Below are positions 51,522-63,260 of a DNA stretch of 64,000 bases, piece after piece. The translations under genes were made by a program, and so were the position numbers. The notes below the pieces were generated by a model that saw nothing but the letters and a program-made list of their open reading frames with translations, searched no databases and was not told the origin of the DNA. How positions within the stretch are numbered: position 1 is the first letter of the stretch; every line of letters begins with the position of its first letter. The DNA comes from Rhizoclosmatium globosum (taxonomy: Eukaryota > Chytridiomycota > Chytridiomycetes > Chytridiales > Chytriomycetaceae): the NCBI GenBank assembly GCA_002104985.1, contig MCGO01000011.1, positions 248,001-312,000 on the forward strand. Reading direction: 5' to 3'.

Positions 51522-53172
51522 CTACAGTGGTGACCACTGGTCCCACAAATGCTCCGAATCGATAGATGAAGTTGAGGATAATCTCAACTTCCGATTGAAT
51601 TTTGGGAAATTCCCAGTCCCGCGGATGCTTGACGCACTACTGCTACTACTCGTGCTTTCCCTGGACGTGAAGCTGTCCATTCGTTTTGGTGCACGTGGAG
51701 GTGTAGGAGAAACAGTTGTCTTTTCCATACTATCAACAAGTGGCTTTAACAACACTCCATTCCTACTTCTCCCATTTGACATAGTAGCAGGTATTTTTGG
51801 TGCATTCGGGACATTACTCCAGGTTTTAAAGGAGCCAGCTTCCTTTGTCCCAATGGTGATGGTAAAGCAGAATCAAGTGCCATTTTTTCTCGCGAAGATG
51901 GTATTGATTCTGATGAACGTTTCGAAGTTGATGAGATTGATTTTCTGGTAGTTTGACGGCTTGGGGCGTGGGGAGTGGAGGAGTTGGGGGAAATGATCCT
52001 TGTCAATAAGGGTCGTTGGTGCTGGGAGAGAATACTGTTTGGGTCCCAAATCTAGAAGACACAGTTCATGCATCAGCCCATCTATCTCCGATTGAAATTC
52101 ATTTTGCGGGGAATTGCTTATGCTTTGAAGAGGATTATGCAGTAGAGTGTCGCTCGTGTTTGTTGGCTTCAGCGTCAGAATATCACGGGTTGGAGAATCC
52201 GCTTTTATCCATTTCGATTCAAGTTGATCCTTCACACGTTGTAGGTCATTAATAGATGGTACTTGAATAGGACCAATATGTTCTGCAGTTGATCGTAAAC
52301 CCCGTTCATCATCCAATGATTTATGCAACATTTGAATATCTTTCAAGAGACCATCTCGTTCCTCTAGTATCGCGTTCCTAAAATACACGTCAGCAATATG
52401 CCCCCCTTTCGTTTGATCCAAAAAACCTCAGTTCTTCCAAGACAGAATCCAACCGTCCATCACCTAATTGACGCCAATCCCTAAGCCATCCAATAAACGA
52501 ATCAAAACATTATTTTGTGTCCTGTTCGATATTCCAGCTTGAAGCCGACTAAGACTTCGAGGTTGGGTTTTGATTCGGACATAATCAACTAAATCCGAGA
52601 GATTCGTCAGAGATAATGCGAGATTCGAGAGAATGTTACGTACGTATATGGGATTCAGAATCCGAGACAAGATCTGTTGTTTCCCCATTCTATTGGGAAT
52701 AATTGATTTTAAAAAGTAAGGTCACACAGGTATGATCCTCTACCTGCTCCAAACAGTCCATTAATAAGTTTATTCGTTGATTCAACGCGTTCCATTGGAA
52801 TGAAGGTTGCGAGAGCAACGTGTCTGAAGTTTTTTGTTGCTGTTCAATCATCTACGTAATCCAAAGTGTCAGTCTTTGAGCCAAGAACACTTTCCGGTGG
52901 ATTAATACCTCTTGAGTTTCGGTTCGATAGTCCTGTGTTATTTCGGCCAGCATTTGAGCCTCCTGTCTGAGTTCTTGGATCTCTTGAACGAGAGAGTTGC
53001 CCAGCAGGCCTATCATTTCCAAATGCTCCGATTCTGGTAGATTCTGTAGAATATGGTCCAGTATGTTTGGTGTCAGGGCATCGGTGCTGATGTGTGATTC
53101 AATGTGATGGTTGGGTCGCATACTTGAAGTTGACAATTTGCTCGAGCTATTAATATTACTTGAAACTTTCAT
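51522..53172 (-). CDS. CCDC24-like coiled-coil protein, frame breaks in the 3' part
   Basis: The start is MKVSSNINSSSKLSTSS. Two blocks recall CCDC24: LPESEHLEMIGLLGNSLVQE with IQELRQEAQMLAEI, and the pair INDLQRVKDQLES plus FRNAILEERDGLLKDIQML. Several introns separate the exons (for example near 52840, 52690-52760 and 52425). The tail is Ser/Pro/Arg-rich (SFTSRESTSSSSSAS) and ends EHLWDQWSPL. Near 51990 (run of C) and 51830 the open frame moves twice, so the exact tail is uncertain. CCDC24 is a poorly characterised protein of animals and ciliated protists. A ciliary role would match the other flagellar genes here, but this is inference. Confidence 0.4.
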
Positions 53173-53254
53173 TTCTCTCGAACATATACTAATAAACGCA
53201 CGAATTTATTGATGAAGCCCGAACCTCATAAGGCAAGAATATGGAACAAAGGCA

Positions 53255-55436
53255 TTAATCAAACTCATTTCCAATCACGCGAATCAAAGCTCCCTCCCCA
53301 TTAAAGAACTTTTTTACAAGCGAAAACTCAGTCAAAAGATTACAACCGTACACACGAACACTCTTGAGCCACCGACAGTTCCCCACCATTTCCCCAAACA
53401 AATCGTCATCAAAACTACGAACCCAACTCATATCCAGCTCCGTGACGGCTGGGCAACCCGAGACAACAGATTTCAGGGCGTGTGTCGTCAAGTCGTCAAG
53501 ACCATTGAGGACTAAGCGGTTGAGAGAGGGTCCATGATGGTTAATGATGCTTTGGACAGAGTCATCTGTAAGATTGTAAAGGCGATGCAAGTCAAGAGAT
53601 TTCAGGGGATGTGGTTGCATATCGCGTGTATTGAGGTACGCCAGCATTCCTTCGTCTGTAAGGTGCTCGTTATTTCTTAGTGAAAGGTGTTGTAACGAAG
53701 GACAATGTTTGGCGATTCCTTCAATCAAGACCTTGTCTGTCATTTCCGCAAATCTGGTCGGTTCTTGTGTCAATTATCTTGAAACCAAACGCTGTGAAGA
53801 CTTACCCATTTAGTGACAGCTTCGTCAGACCTTTTCCAACCTTTTCAAGAATTGAAATCAAGTCGTCGTCTGATACATTCTTCCCCAACTCCATCAATTC
53901 TAAACTTGTCAATCCAACTAGATTGCCCACTTCCCTCACGATTCCTTCTCCCGTAATTCCAGTACAATTACTCAAACATAGTGTTTTCAGACCTTTACAA
54001 TTCGCCGTTAAGGCTGCTAAAGCTCTCGGACCAAACTTGGCTGTATTTTCGAGGTATAGATCCGTAAGATTTTGAGCGATGGGACCTGAGAGTAGAGTCT
54101 CGAATGCAGCATCCTTTACAAGGAAAGCGCCTTTGAGTGTGAGAGATGTAATGTGAGGACATCCATGAGAAAGGTTCGTGATGACTTCGTCAGTTATTTG
54201 GCCACAATCTGCAAGATGGAGAACGCGAACATTGGGAGACATGAGAACGAGTTGATTGAATGAGTCAGGTTTCAACCCTTTTGGGGAACGCGGCGTGAGT
54301 ATTACCTCTAGATGGTGGCTCAGAAAATTGAGAACTCACTAGCACAATCAAATAATTCCACAAAGTGTTCATCAGGACCAATAAATAGCTGAATGGTGTC
54401 TTTGTTGATAACTCGTCGGCGACTCAGAATTCTTGAGATGCTTCGCTTTACATTGTCGGGAATATCACCAAACTAACCAAACTTTCAATACCTTACACGA
54501 TCAAAAATCAATATGGTACTCACAGCTTCGACAGAATCAATGTTGTCTGCAATCAACTTGATGCAAATATCTCGAAGAGTCTGCACTGATCCTTCCAGCA
54601 CATCATCCACAAGTACTGCACGACGCTTTTTCAAGGCGCTAATTTTACGAGAAGCTCCACCGGCCTTTGGAATATTCAAGCACGCAGTGCACGTATCCTC
54701 TCCATCCACTTCCGGGATAAACTTTCGCAAACAGCGTTGACAGAACTTCAACAATGAATCCTTATCATTATTGTTCCGCTTTGAATACAAGAGCGACCAA
54801 CAGTGTCGCCCGCAACGTCGCTGAGATCTGAGTCGTCGTCTTTCCCTTTTCCCTTCCCCTTTCCTTTCCCTTTTGGTTTTGAAGCAGCCTTTCCCTTCTT
54901 CAATTCAGGCTCATCTTGCGCAGCCTCTTCGGCCTTGCGCTTCTTCTTTGCGTCACCCTTTTCGACTTTTCAGCATACGAGAGCATCTTGAGGACAGCAA
55001 CGCCCGAGGCCCCCAGCACCAGCACTGGCCGTGGCAGAAGGAGCAGTGGCTGCATTTGATTGGTCGACAGCCTCCGAAGCCGCCGCCTCGCCGTCAGTTT
55101 GGCCAGTTGTGTTTTGCTGTGGCTGAGTCGGGCCGCCATCCTGGGCCACGTGTTCCTGCTCGGCTTGTTGTTGTTCTTGTTGTTGATCTCCATCTCCATC
55201 GTCGGCGGCGTTGGCACCGGTATTTGGAAGGCGCGCGTATGGATTGAGGCGGCCCGCGTTGATGCCGCGTTCGCGAAGAAACGAAGAGAGCGCCGAGGTT
55301 GGACCGCTGCGTTGATCGTTTGATAACTACTTTAAGCAAGTGATGCTGTCTCTGCTTACCGCACGCTGGATGATGCTGGTCCCGCATTCGTGGCCGTGCT
55401 GTTGCGGTTCCAAGCACGACGACTCGATTGGCTCAT
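53255..55436 (-). CDS. RAD7: Nucleotide excision repair protein RAD7
   Basis: Part of the Rad7-Rad16 complex that finds UV lesions in silent DNA. The first exon joins across a 43-base intron (55317-55359) to GPTSALSSFLRERGI, the family hallmark. A Gln-rich and then KGKGKGK-rich linker follows. A zinc-finger-like segment (FCQRCLRKFIPEVDG, DTCTACLNI) leads to SVQTLRDICIKLIADNID. LRRs fill the C-terminal half (VLHLADCGQITDEVI, LCLSNCTGITGEGIV) and end IRVIGNEFD. Two very short introns are inferred: 54966-55001 (36 bases) and 54779-54816 (38 bases). Both start GTTG and both are needed to avoid a stop or a frame change. Confidence 0.82.
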
Positions 55437-55515
55437 TTTGGAAATCGATTTATTAACGTTCTTTCAAGGAAGAAACAATCAATAACTTCAAATGAATAGA
55501 ATCTAAATAGAATGG

Positions 55516-57059
55516 TCATGAGGGCATAAGAACAAGTGCGACGGAGAATCTTCCAGCATCGCCAGTCTTGGCAGGCGTCGATGATCCTCCATTGCTGCTT
55601 CCCGCGGCTTGAGCTGGCGTTTGTCCACCACCAATCTTAAGAGGGTCAAATCCATACACGAAAGGAACAGCCCACTGCATTGTAGAATTCAATGCCTTCA
55701 TATCTGCCTGGAACGCCGCAACAGTCGCAGGATCCCAGGTAATACGGTAATCACGCGTCACGCCGTTTGTTTTGCCTGTCTGCGGGTCCTCGTTTGGCTT
55801 CAAACCTCAAAGTTAATAAACATCTTGGCTTTAGGGAACTTGCGGAAGAAGGTAGGATTCAAGTACGAACGCCAGAATCCTTGAAGAATATTTACTCGAC
55901 CTGCTCCAACGGGGAGAGGATCTGGGGAGGGTTGTTGAGTCAATGAGAATGAGGCACCTCCTTCTGGCATCTTTTGTTTTTGTAACGAGTATTAGCTTCA
56001 ATGAATGGATACAGCATATCCACACATACCACAAGAGGCTTGTTGTATTTCTTGGCAAACATATCGTAGAAAGGAAACGCTTCGTTTGATCCCAATGGAC
56101 CTCCTTGCACCATTTGCTCCCAGTAGTTGCCGGGACACACGGAATTGTCGTGCAGTGGATATTGAGTTGAAGGGTCACCCTTCCAGTAGAGCGAGATTCC
56201 AACCCAATCGACGTAATCTTCGCCAGGCCAGTATGGCGAGAACGGATCGTCGTTATAGTCCAATATTCCATTCTTGTTTGTGTCAAGCGCAGAAAGCTCG
56301 TATGCGCCCAATGGCGCACCAAATGGATAACTGTCGGCAGCATTGGGAGCCCAGACAAAACTAACACGGCTCGTAACTGACCGAATCTTGTCCACAATTC
56401 TCTTGTATTCTTGAACGAAACGAGTTGGCTGTTGTCCATAATTGAACCAATTTCCGTTCATCTCTGGGGCGAAACGAAGCATGACGCGACGCGCAGACTT
56501 GTTTGGATGTGTCAAGTTATCGAGCTGGTAAGCAAGCTTGAGGATATCCGCATCCGTATACAAATCGTATGGATTGTCTTCCCATTGGTGCGGGTAAACT
56601 GTAATAAATAGAATAGCGTCTGATATTGAGTGTTACTATTAGTTCACAATCAAATACACAGCCTCCAACTCATTTACACGAAACAAGAAGAAGATAACGC
56701 ACCTGTTCCCGTGTCCTCAATAAACTTGAGCGGCACGTCTGTTCCTCGCCAGACTCTTTCGACTTGTCCAACGGAAGCCGCTGCGAAAAGTGGAACACAC
56801 CCGCGTTTTGGCCGAGCCGCTTGTTGAATGTTGCCGGTGAGTCACCACCGACACCAATCAAAGGATCAGCCTTTGCGGGGTCTTGGACATCCACCCACGC
56901 CCCAAACACGACTTTGCCGTCGGCCGGCTCGTAGAGCGGAGCTTGTGCCAACACACCTGTCAGAACATTCATGAGCAAAGACTGGACCTCGACAATGCAA
57001 CACTCCATCAACTCACTTGAGGCAGCAGCAAATAGCACAGTCGCTAGCGTTATCTTCAT
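55516..57059 (-). CDS. GH26-type glycoside hydrolase A, secreted, frame breaks
   Basis: The first of three tandem paralogues. The signal peptide MKITLATVLFAAAS is followed, after an intron, by LYEPADGKVVFGAWVD. The catalytic acid lies in RFAPEMNGNWFNYGQQPT, and the likely nucleophile in the MPEGGASFSL block. GH26 enzymes cleave beta-mannans or related beta-glucans. The frame changes at about 56760 (RLPLDKSK to TDVPLKFIEDTGTG) and again at about 55806, where a base is missing before LKPNEDPQTGKTNGVTRDY. The end lacks the hydrophobic GPI-type tail of the other two copies. The gene is either eroded or affected by sequence errors. Confidence 0.7.
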
Positions 57060-57167
57060 TTCCGACAGAGTTTTTGAGCAGATCAGGATGGAATGCGAAA
57101 CACATCCGATCTCCACTGCCCAGCCTCATTTTCCAATTAAATGCAAAAGTAAAGCCATCATAGTATT

Positions 57168-58701
57168 TCAAATAAATGCAACAAATAACAAAATAGCAAA
57201 AGCGAGTCCAACAGTTCCAATAAGCTGTGATGCACTTGACGAAGTCTTGGTGACAGCAGTGCCAGTTGCTTGTCCTGCATTGCCCGCCGAGGTAGCACTT
57301 GCAGTTCCATCTTTTGGATTACTCTGTCCACCACCAATGACTAGGGGATCGGCTCCAGGGACGAATTTGACTGCCCACTGAATGTTGCTCGATAAGGCCG
57401 CGAGATCGGTCTTGAGTGCTGCAAGAGTTGCTGCATTCCAAGTAATACGATAGTCTCGAGTCACTCCATTAGTGAATCCTGGACTCGAGTCCTCTGCAAA
57501 AAACCACGTGTCAATTTTATCTGTTTGCAAAAACTCTGAACACATTACCATTCGTCTTGACATATTCAAAGTTAATAAACATCTTGGCCTTTGGGAATTT
57601 GGTAAAGAACGCCTGGTTCAAGTACGTTTGCCAAAACCCTTGTTCAATCGCAACCTGCCCAGCACCCACAGGTAACGCCGCAGTCGACGGCTGTGGGTTA
57701 ACGCAAATGCAGCACCGCCTTCAGGCATAACGAAAGGCTTGTTATACTTTTTGGCAAACATATCGTAGAATGGGTAGGCAGGGTTCACGTAGACTTGAGC
57801 ACTTCCTTGCACCATCATTTCAAAATAGTTTGTGGGACAGACCGAGTTGTCGTGGGGAGGTGTACCGGTATTAGGGTCCCCTTCCAGTAGAATGAAATCC
57901 CAACCCAATCAACATAGTCTTCACCAGGCCAGTACGGCGTGAACGGGTCATCATCAATAGTAATTTTCTGGTCATTGTTTGTATCCAATGCGGCAAAGTC
58001 CGCAGCGCTTGTACCGGCAATAACGCCTCCAAATGGGTAGTTGTTGGCAGCGTTGGGAGCCCACACAAAACTCACACGGTTCGTGACTTTTCGGATCTCG
58101 TCTACGATTCTTCTGTATTCGGTGACGAAACGGAGGGGCTGGTTTCCGTAAGAGAACCAGTTTCCGTTCATTTCTGGTGCGAAACGGAGCATGACACGAC
58201 GGCCGGATTTGGTAGGGTCACTGATGTTGGCCAATTGTTGGGCGAGTTTCTGGATATCTGCTGTAGTGTAGAGATCATACGGATTTGCTTTACTTTGGTC
58301 TGGATACACTGTCAGAAAGAATATCGCGTCTATATACAGTGATGTGAGAAAGGAAAAGTTCAATTTTCTTTGGTTGGCCTTAAATCTGTGATGACTTTAC
58401 CAGTCCCGGTCTGTTCAACCATGGTCAAGTTCGCAGTCAATTCACTTTGGTCATATGGACTGATTGCGAGAGGAAGCATCTGGGATTTGTGGAAGACACC
58501 AGCGTTGAGACCCAAGCGATTGTTGAAGGACACTGGGGAGTCTCCGCCGACACCTGAGTTAGTACCACCTGCTGCGGCTACTTTTGGATCATCGCTGTCA
58601 ACCCAAGCACCGAATATGATCTTGCCATCAGCTGGTTCGTAGAGGGAGGCAGCGCGCGCAAGGACAGCCAACGAAAGCAGGATGAATGGTTTTGAAAGCA
58701 T
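57168..58701 (-). CDS. GH26-type glycoside hydrolase B, GPI-anchored, frame breaks
   Basis: The second tandem copy. Signal peptide MLSKPFILLSLAVLARA, then SLYEPADGKIIFGAWVD. The core repeats the family motifs RFAPEMNGNWFSYGNQPL and FVMPEGGAAFAL. The C terminus GTVGLAFAILLFVAFI is a typical GPI-anchor signal, so the enzyme probably sits on the outer membrane or wall. One base appears to be missing in a run of C at 57878-57881 (frame change between FYWKG and DPNTGTPPHDNSVCP). Another is missing near 57696 (between AFAL and PQPSTAALPVGAGQV). Introns lie near 57486-57555 and 58330-58385. Confidence 0.75.
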
Positions 58702-58834
58702 TTCGTTCCAAGTTTTTCGAACTTTTTTCTTGGCAATCGATTGGATTCTTGGTTGTGTTCCTATCAAAACACAGGCAACAAACTATGAAAGACACACTAT
58801 ATATTCTAACAAATGAGAGAGGCAAAGAGAACTT

Positions 58835-60284
58835 CTAAACAAAAAGGACGGCAAGGGTTGCCAACAAAGAAACACCAAAAACGCTGGTACACGCAGAGGA
58901 TTTGCTGGTAGTACTAACAGAATTTCCTGGAGTAGAGCTGCTACCAGGGCTGGAGGCCCACTGCACAGTGCTTCCCAAGGCAGAAAGGTCAGCCTTGAGA
59001 GCGGCAACAGTGGCAGAGTCCCAAGTAATACGGTAATCACGTGTAACTCCATTGTTTGCATTCGCCACAGGATCTTCATTTAACTTCAGATATTCAAAGT
59101 TGATGAACATTTTTGCTTTGGGGTATTTGGACAAAACACCCAAATAAGATTTCCAGAAGGTTTGCTGGATCTTGACTTGTCCAACATTAGCTGGCAATGG
59201 GGTATTGTTCGGTGCTTGAGTCAAGGCAAACGCGGCTCCTCCCTCTGGCATCTATTTGAATGTTAAAGAGAATTAAAAAACATGGTTGTCGCTCACCACC
59301 AATGGCTTGTTGTATTTCAAGGCAAACATATCGTAGAATGGGAATGCTGGGTTGGAGCCGGATGGGCCACCTTGTACCATTTGCTCCCAATAGTCTGCAG
59401 GACTGGCAGAGTTATCGTGAGGTGGTGTGCCGGTTGCAGGATTGCCCTTCCAGTAGAGGGAAATTCCAACCCAATCAACGTAATCCTCTCCAGGCCAGTA
59501 TGGAGTGAAAGGATCATCTCCATAATCCAAAGCGCCATTCTTGTTTGTATCCAACGCTGAGAGCTCGTAAGCCGCCAAAGGCACACCAAAAGGATATCCG
59601 TCGGCAGCATTGGGAGCCCAGACAAAACTAACACGGCTCGTAACTGACCGAATATTATCCACAATTCTCTTGTATTCTTGAACGAAACGAGTTGGCTGTT
59701 GGCCATAGCTGAACCAGTTTCCATTCATTTCAGGGGCGAATCGAAGCATCACACGACGGTTACTGAGGGATGGGTCAGTGATGTTTCCCAACTGCCAAGC
59801 AAGCTTTTGAACGTCCTTATCGGTGTAAGTCCATGCAATGGGGTACACGGTGATGAAGAGGATTGCATCTGTATTAGCAATCAATAAATGGACTCCATTT
59901 GATCAAGCAAACAACAAGAGCACGCACCAGTGGCAGTGTCCTCCACAAGCTTCAAGGGTACAGTCATTTCTTCCTGAGTGTAAGGCGAGATATCGAGCGG
60001 GAGGCGTTGAGAGAAGTGGAAGACAGCGGCGTTGCTTCCGAGTCTCTGGTTGAACTTTACGGGTGAGTCACCGCCGATTCCGATGTTTGTTGCGTTCGTT
60101 GACGGGTCCTCGGTGTCGACCCAGGCGCCAAAGAGCACTTTGCCGTCGGCGGGTTCGTAGAGCGGCGCTCGGACCTGCGCACCTGTTTCAATGTGTTACC
60201 GGTGAATGCGTGGTCGCTTATCAGTCGCTTACAGGCGGTCGAGGCAAGGACGGCGGCGGTAAGAAGCGGCAGTCGCAATTGCAT
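58835..60284 (-). CDS. GH26-type glycoside hydrolase C, GPI-anchored, intact
   Basis: The third and best-preserved copy. Exon 1 MQLRLPLLTAAVLASTA joins across an intron of about 50 bases (GTAAGC...AAACAG) to CAQVRAPLYEPADGKVL. The catalytic acid sits in RFAPEMNGNWFSYGQQPT. YWPGEDYVDWVGISLYWKG is a conserved substrate-cleft strand. MPEGGAAFALTQAPN carries the likely nucleophile Glu. The tail SVFGVSLLATLAVLFV is a GPI signal. Introns near 59870-59931 and 59255-59297 keep the frame, and no break is seen. About 100 bases in its middle are nearly identical to copy A. Confidence 0.82.
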
Positions 60285-60576
60285 TTTGGAGATGACTTAC
60301 AAGTTTCCAACAAAGAAAGGGTTTCAACCTTCTTTGAAGTTTGAATGTCACCCAACAAGCTACCACGTTCATCGGAGATAATTATAAAGTGAGCTAAGGC
60401 TGAAACTCAATCAATAAATAATAAGAGTCTCCTCATGTTTGAAACTTTGAATAGAGGGGAAGTCCTGGCTCATCAAGCTCAATAATTACACGCGTAATGT
60501 CAGTATCCAAAAAGTTAACATTAATAATTCGGAAGTGAGAAAAAAGCGGAGAAACTCTTTCCGAATCTGATTGCAC
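60285..60576. other. Intergenic region between GH26-C and the APH-type kinase
   Basis: 292 bases of AT-rich sequence between two divergent genes. It probably holds both promoters. I see no RNA gene or repeat. Confidence 0.5.
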
Positions 60577-62014
60577 ATGTCAAAGCCAGAAACGACAGGC
60601 ACCACAAGTGTGCGCGCTGGGTATTATTCGTCCACCTTCTACTCAGGAATACTAACAAATGACCTGTATAGCATGGAAATAGACGGCACTCGTCTCGCAG
60701 AATACCTTGCTACCCAGTTCAAATCAACCACAGGCCTCCAATTCAAGCCACCCCTCCAAATCAAACAGTTCCAGTTCGGCCAAAGCAACCCAACGTACTT
60801 CATCACCGATGCTAAGTAAGTTGAATATCCCACGTGTCAGGCCTGTGACGCTGATATCACACATACAAACACAAGCAACAACCGCTTTGTCCTTCGAAAG
60901 AAACCACCCGGTCAACTTCTCTCAAAAACCGCACATGCCGTGGAACGAGAGTACCGCGTCATCAGTGCGCTGTACACAAAGTCGGACGTGCCTGTTCCCC
61001 GGGTCTATGTCTTGTGCGAGGACAACGCGGTTGTGGGTACACCCTTCTACGTGATGCAGTTCCTGCAGGGAAGAATCTTTGAGGACAATGCGTTGCCTCA
61101 GTTGGAGCAGAGAGATCGGGAAAGCTGGTTCGTCTCCTTTTAGTTTGTCAGCAATTGGGTAGCCACTCAACTTCCAACCCATTATTAAAAACAGCCTCAT
61201 GGCCCTCATTCAAACACTTGCAAAGCTTCACAAGACGTCCATTAAGGATCTGAATTTGGAAACGTTCTCGCATAATCCAACCAACTTCTATTCCCGTCAA
61301 ATCAGTTGCGTATTCCCCTCTGAATCTAGGACCTCAATGCAATTTACTCATTTTGTTTTTTCCGACCCCACAGACACTCTCTCCGCGATTTCACAATCCC
61401 AACACTCCTCCAACCCAGACAAAGTAGCTGCCATCCCGCGTCTGAACGAAATGCTTGCCTGGTTCAAAAGAAACATGGTCCCCGAAGAACCCGTCACAAT
61501 CGTACACGGAGATTACAAGCTCGACAACGTTGTCTACGCGCCAACTGAGAACCGTGTGATTGGAATTCTTGATTGGGAACTTTCGACGCTTGGACATCCT
61601 CTTTCGGATCTTGCGAATTGTTTGTTGTCGTGGTATACTCCTGCTGAGTTTCATGGAAAGTTGCCGGGTGTGAGCGTGTTTGGGAAAGGCGTGGCACGGC
61701 CGTTGAGTGTTCCTGAGGTGGATGTGTTGTTGCGAGAATATTGTAAAAGTGTGGGGAGGGCGTATCCTATTCCTCGTTGGGAGTTTTGTATTGCGTTCAG
61801 CTTTTTCAGGTTGCTTGTTATCATTCAAGGTAAGGGAATTTCAATCTTCAGGTGCCTGACTGACACACAATTTTAAGGTGTGACGGCTCGTGCAGCTCGT
61901 AAGCAGGCAAGTAGTGCAAATGCTACAGTTGCAGACAACAAAATGATGGAATATTGTGCTGGGTTGGTGCTTCAATACGTTGATAAGGGTGACTTGGATG
62001 CAGCAAAGTTGTAA
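60577..62014 (+). CDS. APH-family phosphotransferase (ACAD10/11 N-terminal type)
   Basis: A kinase-like protein of the aminoglycoside phosphotransferase fold. The start MSKPETTGTTSVRAG is the first ATG. FVLRKKPPGQLL holds the ATP-binding Lys. The catalytic loop IVHGDYKLDNVVY and the metal-binding IGILDWELSTLGHPLSDLAN are complete. The order and the GHPLSDLAN block resemble the N-terminal domain of acyl-CoA dehydrogenases ACAD10/11, thought to phosphorylate 4-hydroxyacyl-CoA. No dehydrogenase domain follows, so here it is a stand-alone kinase. The last exon ends LVLQYVDKGDLDAAKL. Introns lie near 60815-60875, 61125-61195, 61300-61372 and 61830-61876. Confidence 0.78.
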
Positions 62015-62075
62015 TGGACAATCTCAAATTCGAAGAAAATACAATTTTATTCAATATGTTCACTTCTGAGTCTTA

Positions 62076-63227
62076 TTAAAAGTAACAAATGCTGTGGAGC
62101 AGATTCGCTTTTGTTCGTTGCTGAAACGATTCGAGAATATCCGTCATTTCGTGCTCATGGTCCTTACTTTTTTCAATCTGAGAAGTACGTTTAGAGATTA
62201 AGCAAAATTATTCAGGAGACAAACCAGAGTTGCAAGTTCCAAAAACAGTTTTCCACCCACATGTGCATCCTCAGCGTTATCGCGGATCTCCAAGTTGATG
62301 ACATGGACGGGTATATTCAGCTTTTCACCTCGTTCAAAGAATTCTGTTGACGGAATCAGTAAATGGGCATGAACATCACTAACAACAACAAACCTTCCAG
62401 GACAGCATCATAACACCTCTCCTCACACGTGAAAATAACATTGAAAATCTCTCGTGAGTCTTGCCAAGATTCCGGAGCGAGTTTTGTTTTCACATTACGT
62501 TCCAACATTTCGAGGACCCTGTTCTGGATGTACCTACGCAACAGAAAATGATTTCAATGCATTAAAAACGCAAAAAGAAAAGCTCTCACAAGTTCTTGTC
62601 TTTTGCAATGAGATCCGTCTGAATACTTTGGTATGGTGTTCCAAAAGGATAAACGTTTGGACGATCGATGGTGGGACCTGGCAGTCTCACTGCTGAACCA
62701 GTACCATATGACTTGATGTTGAATCCATTGAGTTTGAGGACATGATGAGCTTCCATAGATCTATATTATTGGGCGTAGATATCAATGAAAGGTATTCCAA
62801 AGATCACGAAAAAAAACAAGAACGGACCTGTTCATATTTGAAGCACAAATGACTGCGAAAAGCGTACGTTCCTTTTGAGGTTGGATTTGATTTGCATCCT
62901 GGTCTCGACGGCGGTCCACCTCTCTGCCAACCCCTACTGTCCTGTCCTTGTCTCTTTCCCTGTCTCTATCTCTGTCCCTTTCTCGTTCACGTTCTCTTTC
63001 GCGGTCTCTGTCCCTGTTCTGTCTCTGTCTCTGTCGCGCAGGTCTCTGTCACGGTCCCTATCGCGGTCATCATCGCGGGAGCCCCTTCGTTTGCGGTCAG
63101 CCGGTGGCGGAGGAGCAGCTGTATTCGACAAGGAAGGATAAGCTGTGTCAATGAAGGAGAAAGAGAAAGAGAAAGGTGGGCAAGTTGGCAACAAACCTCG
63201 GCTGCGCGGGTCTCTTCTTGACGACAT
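62076..63227 (-). CDS. SSU72: RNA polymerase II CTD phosphatase SSU72 with an N-terminal RD/RE-rich extension
   Basis: Removes phosphate from Ser5/Ser7 of the polymerase II C-terminal repeat during termination. The active-site loop [15 protein letters not shown] is split by an intron after [21 protein letters not shown] and [16 protein letters not shown] follow, then [19 protein letters not shown]. The protein ends LHSICYF. In most organisms SSU72 begins a few residues before the loop. Here an extra N terminus is encoded: [10 protein letters not shown], an intron, [20 protein letters not shown], and then a long run of RD/RE dipeptides. One base seems missing in that run near 62996, since the RE half is in another frame. 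Confidence 0.82.
62950..63070. repeat. Simple repeat coding for Arg-Asp/Arg-Glu dipeptides
   Basis: A degenerate 6-base repeat of the type TCTCTG/TCTGTC on the plus strand encodes alternating Arg and Asp or Glu on the minus strand. It forms the charged N-terminal extension of SSU72. The frame break near 62996 lies within it, where copy-number or read errors are easy. Confidence 0.75.
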
Positions 63228-63260
63228 TTTGTGTTGGTTTGTTTGTTTCACTTGAAATCG
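63228..63260. promoter_or_regulatory. Bidirectional promoter gap between SSU72 and the small unknown gene
   Basis: 33 bases separate the opposed ATG codons. The sequence is T/G-rich (GTTGGTTTGTTTGTTTC). No separate promoter elements can be resolved. Confidence 0.4.

Noticed and set aside
62892..63221. Plus-strand ORFs rich in Ser/Leu/Arg opposite SSU72
   Set aside because: They are the complement of the RD/RE repeat and change with repeat phase.
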